From positions 1 through 9,740 of the forward strand of contig JAKABK010000039.1 in NCBI GenBank assembly GCA_021796905.1: a DNA stretch of 9,740 bases, given 5' to 3'. Numbering within the stretch: position 1 is the stretch's first letter; each line of letters starts with the position of its first letter. The translations under genes and the position numbers were made by a program. The notes below the pieces were generated by a model, which saw nothing but the letters and a program-made list of their open reading frames with translations, made no database searches and was not told where the DNA came from. The stretch comes from Actinomycetes bacterium (GTDB taxonomy: Bacteria; Actinomycetota; Acidimicrobiia; Acidimicrobiales; Palsa-688). This document shows positions 6,231 to 9,740 of the stretch, piece after piece.

Positions 6231-6237
6231 CACCGGG

Positions 6238-6324
6238 ATGTCCAAGCGCACTGCGAAGGCCCGCAAGCGGGCGAAGACCAACAAGGCCAACCACGGGCGC
6301 AAGCCCAACCGCGGGCGCGGTTGA
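6238..6324 (+). CDS. Large ribosomal subunit protein bL37
   Basis: This 28-codon gene (ATG to TGA) encodes a highly basic peptide, MSKRTAKARKRAKTNK followed by ANHGRKPNRGRG. It matches bL37, the tiny 50S protein first seen in the Mycobacterium smegmatis ribosome structure near the peptidyl-transferase region. Remembered mycobacterial members are 24 residues and share the initial M-[AS]-K-R and the core KANHGKRPN. Here the core is KANHGRKPN and the end is extended by RGRG. The small size, about 45% Lys+Arg, the ATG and the well-placed TAGCAT box support a real gene. It is divergent from an operon with two 16S rRNA methyltransferases and MetG, and tail-to-tail with the kinase gene. The alternative, an unrelated basic peptide, is less likely given the ANHG-PN core. 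Confidence 0.82.
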   Translation: MSKRTAKARKRAKTNKANHGRKPNRGRG

Positions 6325-6346
6325 CCCGCCGCTAGGGGTAGCACCG

Positions 6347-6433
6347 GGGCACGCCCAGCCGGCGAGCCAGGCAACAGGGCACGCCCAGCCGGCGAGCCAG
6401 GCAACAGGGCACGCCTAGCCGGCGAGCCAGGCA
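6347..6433. repeat. 30-bp tandem repeat (2.9 copies) at the 3' end of the kinase gene
   Basis: Copies lie at 6347-6376, 6377-6406 and 6407-6433. Copies 1 and 2 are identical; copy 3 is 27 bases long, differs at one base and runs into the kinase reading frame. That difference (T at 6416 instead of C) creates the kinase TAG stop; the other copies would read TGG. The unit is a multiple of three and in frame with the kinase, so it looks like an in-place duplication of the gene's last codons. No gene is seen in the rest of the gap 6325-6414. Confidence 0.95.
6353..6432 (-). terminator. Possible triple hairpin at the kinase stop codon
   Basis: Read on the minus strand, each repeat unit can fold as an 8-bp stem with G-U wobbles around CGCC: 6432-6413, 6402-6383 and 6372-6353. 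The first, which contains the stop codon, is the best paired (GCCTGGCT with GGCTAGGC). On the plus strand the stems contain mismatches, so a role in the kinase transcript is favoured. There is no T-tract; termination or mRNA 3'-end protection is only inferred. Confidence 0.33.
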
Positions 6434-7419
6434 CCGAGGCCGGCTGCGCCGGCGAGGGAGCGCAGGTCGGCGACCGGGCGGGCTCCGAGATGCCCGACCA
6501 CTTCGGCGGCGACGACCGACCCGAGCCGGGCGGCCTCCTCGGGTGGGGCTCCGCGCAGGTGGGCGTGGAGGTACCCGGCTGCGAAGAGGTCCCCGGCGCC
6601 GGTGGTGTCCACCACCTCCGAGACCTCGGCCGCCGGCACCTGCAGCGATCCGCTGCCGGTCGCGACCAGCGAGCCACCCGCGCCGAGGGTGACCACCACG
6701 TTCGGGCAGGTACCGGCCAGCTCCCGTGCCGCCAGGCGGGGGACGGTGGCGCCGGTCATCGCGCAGGCCTCGTCGGCGTTGGCGAACAGCAACTGGACCC
6801 GGGGCAGCAGGGCGGCCAGCTCGTCGCGGTGCAAGCGGACCCACTGCGGGTCCGAGAGCGAGAGCGCTACGGTCGCGCCCCCGGCCTCGGCTGCGTCGAT
6901 GGTCGCCTCCAGGGTCGCCGCGGTGTGCTCCAGGCCGCACAGGTAGCCCTCGAGGTAGACGACCCTCGCCCCGGCCACGAGCCCCGGGTCGACGTCGCCG
7001 GCTCCGAGCAGGTCCCCTATGCCGAGGCTCGTGCACATCGTCTTCTCCCCGTCGGGGCTGACCAGCACGACCACCTTCCCGGTCGCCGGACCGTCACCGG
7101 AGACCGGGCCGGCGTAGACGACCCCTGCGTCGCGGATGTCCCGGGCGAACAGACGGCCCCACTCGTCGTCGCGTACCTTGCCGACGAAGGCGACCGAGCC
7201 GCCTAGCGCGGCAACCCCCGCAGCGGTGTTGGCCGCCGATCCCCCCGATACCGACCTACCGGGGGGGAGGGCCGCCAGGATCGCCTCCGAGCGGTCGGGG
7301 TCGACGAGGCTCATGGTGCCCCTGTCCAGACCGAGCCCGGCCACCACGGAGTCGTCGACCCGGACGACGACGTCGACCAGGGCGTGCCCGACGGTGACCA
7401 GCTCAGGGGAGATCCGCAC
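6415..7419 (-). CDS. PfkB-family carbohydrate/nucleoside kinase, adenosine-kinase-like
   Basis: The 334-residue product is a cytosolic ribokinase/PfkB-family kinase, which transfers phosphate from ATP to a sugar or nucleoside hydroxyl. Seen: N-terminal substrate segment VTVGHALVDVVVRVDD (8-23), SGGSAANTAAGVAALGG (58-74), VGKVRDDEWG (79-88), SPDGEKTMCTSLG (121-133), LFANADEACAMTG (211-223) and the catalytic/anion-hole motif DTTGAGD (271-277, Asp277 the general base). The GGSAANT plus PDGEKTM plus FANADE combination resembles bacterial adenosine-kinase-like members more than ribokinase or fructokinase, but the substrate is not proven. The start is the GTG at 7419, six bases after a TAGCGT box. 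Its stop codon and last codons are part of a 30-bp repeat. It is divergent from pepN and converges on bL37. Confidence 0.93.
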   Translation of the reverse strand: MRISPELVTVGHALVDVVVRVDDSVVAGLGLDRGTMSLVDPDRSEAILAALPPGRSVSGGSAANTAAGVAALGGSVAFVGKVRDDEWGRLFARDIRDAGVVYAGPVSGDGPATGKVVVLVSPDGEKTMCTSLGIGDLLGAGDVDPGLVAGARVVYLEGYLCGLEHTAATLEATIDAAEAGGATVALSLSDPQWVRLHRDELAALLPRVQLLFANADEACAMTGATVPRLAARELAGTCPNVVVTLGAGGSLVATGSGSLQVPAAEVSEVVDTTGAGDLFAAGYLHAHLRGAPPEEAARLGSVVAAEVVGHLGARPVADLRSLAGAAGLGAWLAG

Positions 7420-7425
7420 CGGACG

Positions 7426-7431
7426 ACGCTA
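7426..7431 (-). promoter_or_regulatory. -10 box of the PfkB kinase gene
   Basis: On the minus strand TAGCGT (7431 down to 7426) is followed by six bases (CGTCCG) and the GTG at 7419, again the spacing of a leaderless promoter. A purine-rich GGGGAGG overlaps the upstream side of the box, too far from the GTG (12 bases) to be a normal ribosome-binding site. Confidence 0.5.
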
Positions 7432-7464
7432 CCTCCCCGCCCCGGCGAGCCCGACGGCGACCCG

Positions 7465-7470
7465 TAGGCT
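7465..7470 (+). promoter_or_regulatory. Possible -10 box of pepN
   Basis: TAGGCT lies eight bases before the proposed TTG start at 7479. Transcription from a purine such as 7476 would leave a leader of about three bases. The box runs into the first copy of the CTCGACCGC repeat. It is weaker evidence than the other boxes because the TTG start itself is inferred. Confidence 0.38.
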
Positions 7471-7519
7471 CGACCGCCTTGACCTCGACCGCCTCGACCG
7501 CCTCGACCGCCTCGACCTC
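7469..7519. repeat. 9-bp tandem repeat CTCGACCGC at the 5' end of pepN
   Basis: Exact copies are at 7469-7477, 7484-7492, 7493-7501 and 7502-7510. A 6-base CTTGAC separates the first from the second, and CTCGACCTC (7511-7519) is a degenerate fifth copy. In the pepN frame the units read Ala-Ser-Thr. The CTTGAC spacer supplies the only canonical start codon (TTG) upstream of the conserved sequence. Confidence 0.9.
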
Positions 7520-9740
7520 CGGCACCGATCGCCTTCCCCGCAGTGTCGTACCCCGCCGCTACCGGATCGAGGTGGAGCCCGACCTCGTCGCGCAGAGCTT
7601 CCGGGGGGAGCTCGAGGTCGAGGTCGAGGTGACCGAGGTGGTCACCGAGGTGGTCCTGAACGCCGCCGGGCTCGACATCGAGCTGCCCGAGCTCGCCGGG
7701 CGCCCGGCGAGCGTCGCGTTGGGCCCGGGGCGGGAGCAGGTCACCCTCCGATCCGGGACCGCCCTCGCCCCGGGACCCGCGACGCTGCGGTTGCGCTTCT
7801 CGGGCCGGCTCGGCGACGACATGCAGGGCTTCTACCTGAGCCGCTTCCCCGGCCCGGGCGGGACCGAGGCCCGTATCGCCGCCACCGACTTCGAGCCGAC
7901 CAGCGCCCGGCGGGCGTTCCCGTGCTGGGACGAGCCGGACCTGAAGGCGACCTTCACGCTGAGCGTGATCGTCCCAGCCGGGTCCACGGTCCTGTCGAGC
8001 GGCCCGGAGGAGGCCGTCGAGCACCTCGCCGACGGCCGCGAACGGGTGCGTTTCGGGGAGACGATCCCGATGTCGACCTACGTGCTGGCGTGGGTGGTCG
8101 GACCGTTCGAGGCGACCGAACCCGTCGAGGTCGACGGGGTACCGGTGCGGGTCGCGGTGCCCGCCGGGCGGCTTCCTCTCGCCGGGTTCGCGCTCGGGGC
8201 CGCCACCCACGCTCTCGGCTGGTTGGCGGGGTATTTCTCCGTCCCCTTCCCGACCTCGAAGATCGACCACGTCGCCATCCCCGACTTCGCCTCGGGTGCC
8301 ATGGAGAACCTCGGTTGCGTCACCTACCGGGAGTCGATGCTGCTCGCCGACCCCGCCAGCAGCTCCCAGGCCGAGCTCCGGGAGATCGTCGAGACCGTCG
8401 CCCACGAGACCGCCCACATGTGGTTCGGGGATCTCGCGACGATGCGCTGGTGGAACGGGCTGTGGCTCAACGAGGCGTTCGCCACGTTCCTCGAGCGCAA
8501 GGCGGCCGACGCGTTCCACCCCGACTGGGACGCCTGGTCCGCCGCAGCACCCGCTCGGGCCGAGGCGCTCGCGGTCGACGGCCTGGCCTCCACCCGGCCC
8601 GTCGAGCACCCCGTCGTCGCCCCCGCCGACGCCGAGGACATGTTCGACGTGCTCACCTACCAGAAGGGTGCCGGGGTGCTGCGCATGCTCGAGGAGCACC
8701 TCGGCGAGGACGACTTCCGACGGGGCGTCACCCGGTACCTGACCGACCACGCCTTCGCCAACACCGAGACCACCGACCTGTGGGACGCGCTCGAGTCGGC
8801 GTCGGGCCAGCCGGTCCGGGGGACCATGGAGGCCTGGATCTCGAGCCCCGGACACCCGGTCGTCACCGCTTCGCGGGGGGAGGATCCCGCCACCGTCGAG
8901 CTCACCCAGGCCCGCTTCGCCTACCGGGGGGCGCCCCCCGGTTCGTGGCGGGTACCGCTGGTGCTGCGGGCCTCGGTCGCCGGCGAGGTGGTCGAGCGGC
9001 GGGTCCTGCTCGACGAGCCGGCGACGGTCCGCTTCGACGCCCCGGTCGAGTGGCTGGTCGTCAACGGTGGCGGGCACGGCTTCCACCGCAGCACCACCGA
9101 AGCGTCCCTCCGTCCGCCGGACCTGGCCGTCCTCACCCCCCTGGAACGTGTCGTGCTGGTCGACGACGCCTGGGCGGTGGTCCTCGCCGGGGGGTCGGTA
9201 GAAAGCTTCGCCGACCTCGCCCGCCGGCTCGGCGCCGAGACCCACCCCGACGTCTGGGCGGTCGCGGCGAGGTGCCTGGGGATGCTCGAGCGGGTCGCCG
9301 GCGACGACGAGCGGGCGGCGGTCGCCGACCTGGTCCGGGACGCGGCCCGACCCGGGTGGGGCCGCCTCGGATGGGAGCCACGCCCCGGAGAGCCGGAGAT
9401 CGAGTCGAGGGCCCGCTCGACCCTGCTGCGCCTGCTCGGCACCGTCGGCGCCGACCCCGAGGTGCGCGCCGGGGCGACCGAGCGCTGGGAGGCCCACCGG
9501 CGGGGTCGGGCGGCGCTCGATCCCGAGGCGGCGCCGTCGGTCCTCGCAGTGGTGGCCTCGGCCGGCGGCCCGGCCGAGCTCGACGGGCTGTTGGAGGGGA
9601 TGCGGACGGCGGCCAGCCCGCTGGAGAGGGAACGCCACCTCCACGCCCTGGCCGGCTTCGAGGGTCGAGACGAGGTGAGGGCGGTGCTCGGCCTGATCTG
9701 CTCGGGGGAGGTGCGCCCCCAGGACTGGCCCGCGCTGATC
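7479..9740 (+). CDS. pepN: Aminopeptidase N (M1 family zinc metallopeptidase), 3' end outside window
   Basis: PepN removes N-terminal residues from peptides in the cytosol. The frame is open to the right edge, 754 residues. Seen: N-terminal beta domain starting RLPRSVVPRRYRIEVEPDL, FPCWDEPDLKATF, the substrate-binding GAMEN (273-277), zinc site HETAH (309-313) with the third ligand Glu332 in NEAF, exactly 18 residues on, and LTYQKGAGVLRML with the likely catalytic Tyr394. The strand before the ERAP1-like helical domain ends in VVNGGGHGFHR (from about 528). Actinobacterial PepN is usually about 830-860 residues, so roughly the last 80-100 are missing. No signal peptide is seen. An in-frame stop lies at 7395, and the TTG at 7479 is the only ATG/GTG/TTG codon before the conserved sequence; a GTG at 7572 would cut into it. 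The first 13 residues are a Thr/Ala/Ser repeat. Confidence 0.96.
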   Translation, partial: MTSTASTASTASTSGTDRLPRSVVPRRYRIEVEPDLVAQSFRGELEVEVEVTEVVTEVVLNAAGLDIELPELAGRPASVALGPGREQVTLRSGTALAPGPATLRLRFSGRLGDDMQGFYLSRFPGPGGTEARIAATDFEPTSARRAFPCWDEPDLKATFTLSVIVPAGSTVLSSGPEEAVEHLADGRERVRFGETIPMSTYVLAWVVGPFEATEPVEVDGVPVRVAVPAGRLPLAGFALGAATHALGWLAGYFSVPFPTSKIDHVAIPDFASGAMENLGCVTYRESMLLADPASSSQAELREIVETVAHETAHMWFGDLATMRWWNGLWLNEAFATFLERKAADAFHPDWDAWSAAAPARAEALAVDGLASTRPVEHPVVAPADAEDMFDVLTYQKGAGVLRMLEEHLGEDDFRRGVTRYLTDHAFANTETTDLWDALESASGQPVRGTMEAWISSPGHPVVTASRGEDPATVELTQARFAYRGAPPGSWRVPLVLRASVAGEVVERRVLLDEPATVRFDAPVEWLVVNGGGHGFHRSTTEASLRPPDLAVLTPLERVVLVDDAWAVVLAGGSVESFADLARRLGAETHPDVWAVAARCLGMLERVAGDDERAAVADLVRDAARPGWGRLGWEPRPGEPEIESRARSTLLRLLGTVGADPEVRAGATERWEAHRRGRAALDPEAAPSVLAVVASAGGPAELDGLLEGMRTAASPLERERHLHALAGFEGRDEVRAVLGLICSGEVRPQDWPALI

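Noticed and set aside
6347..6433. Could the 30-bp repeats be a CRISPR array?
   Set aside because: The copies are directly adjacent with no spacers, overlap a coding end, and no cas gene is present.
6332..6677. Minus-strand frames reading through the repeat as LGVPCCLARR-type peptides
   Set aside because: They are in other frames of the kinase 3' end and the repeat, with no conserved start or promoter; treated as shadows.
7311..9644. Very long minus-strand open frame (777 codons) opposite pepN
   Set aside because: It is Gly/Arg/Pro/Asp-rich with no recognisable domain and lies antisense to a gene with complete M1 peptidase motifs. Long antisense open frames are expected at this GC content.

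Overview
The window looks like core chromosome of a high-GC Gram-positive bacterium (Actinomycetota), most likely an Acidimicrobiia-like lineage. This is inferred from the very high GC content, heavy use of GTG and TTG starts, a coenzyme-F420-type protein, and two tiny ribosomal proteins (bS22 and bL37) known from actinobacterial ribosomes. No phage, insertion sequence, CRISPR array, tRNA or rRNA was seen. Taxonomy is inference; no database search was possible.

Layout, left to right. The 3' part of a plus-strand FrhB/FdhB-type F420 enzyme gene (1-612) is followed by the 32-codon bS22 gene (685-783). A GC-rich hairpin region (783-876) separates these from a long minus-strand operon that converges on it. 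Read in its own direction from 6177 down to 877, the operon is: DUF192-like gene, rsmI, metG, tatD, rsmA (ksgA), ispE. Its genes are tightly packed, with 8-, 4- and 4-base overlaps and gaps of 9 and 19 bases. The job is mostly translation: 16S rRNA methylation (RsmI, RsmA), Met-tRNA charging (MetG) and a TatD nuclease, plus isoprenoid precursor synthesis (IspE). The order rsmI/metG/tatD/rsmA/ispE resembles the mycobacterial one, without the rpfB gene that lies between tatD and rsmA there.

Divergent from the operon is a 28-codon gene for ribosomal protein bL37 (6238-6324). It is tail-to-tail with a minus-strand PfkB/adenosine-kinase-like gene (6415-7419), with a 30-bp tandem repeat between them. 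The kinase gene is in turn divergent from an M1-family aminopeptidase N gene (7479 to the window end, cut off), which opens with a TTG inside a 9-bp repeat region.

The most coherent unusual signal is the promoter layout. Several starts have a TANNNT -10-like hexamer only 6-8 bases upstream, as expected for leaderless mRNAs: bL37, the DUF192-led operon, the kinase and perhaps pepN. The first two face each other across 60 bp and would co-serve ribosome-related genes. I found no convincing new defence or mobile system; this is mainly an ordinary housekeeping region with small-gene, repeat and start-site curiosities.
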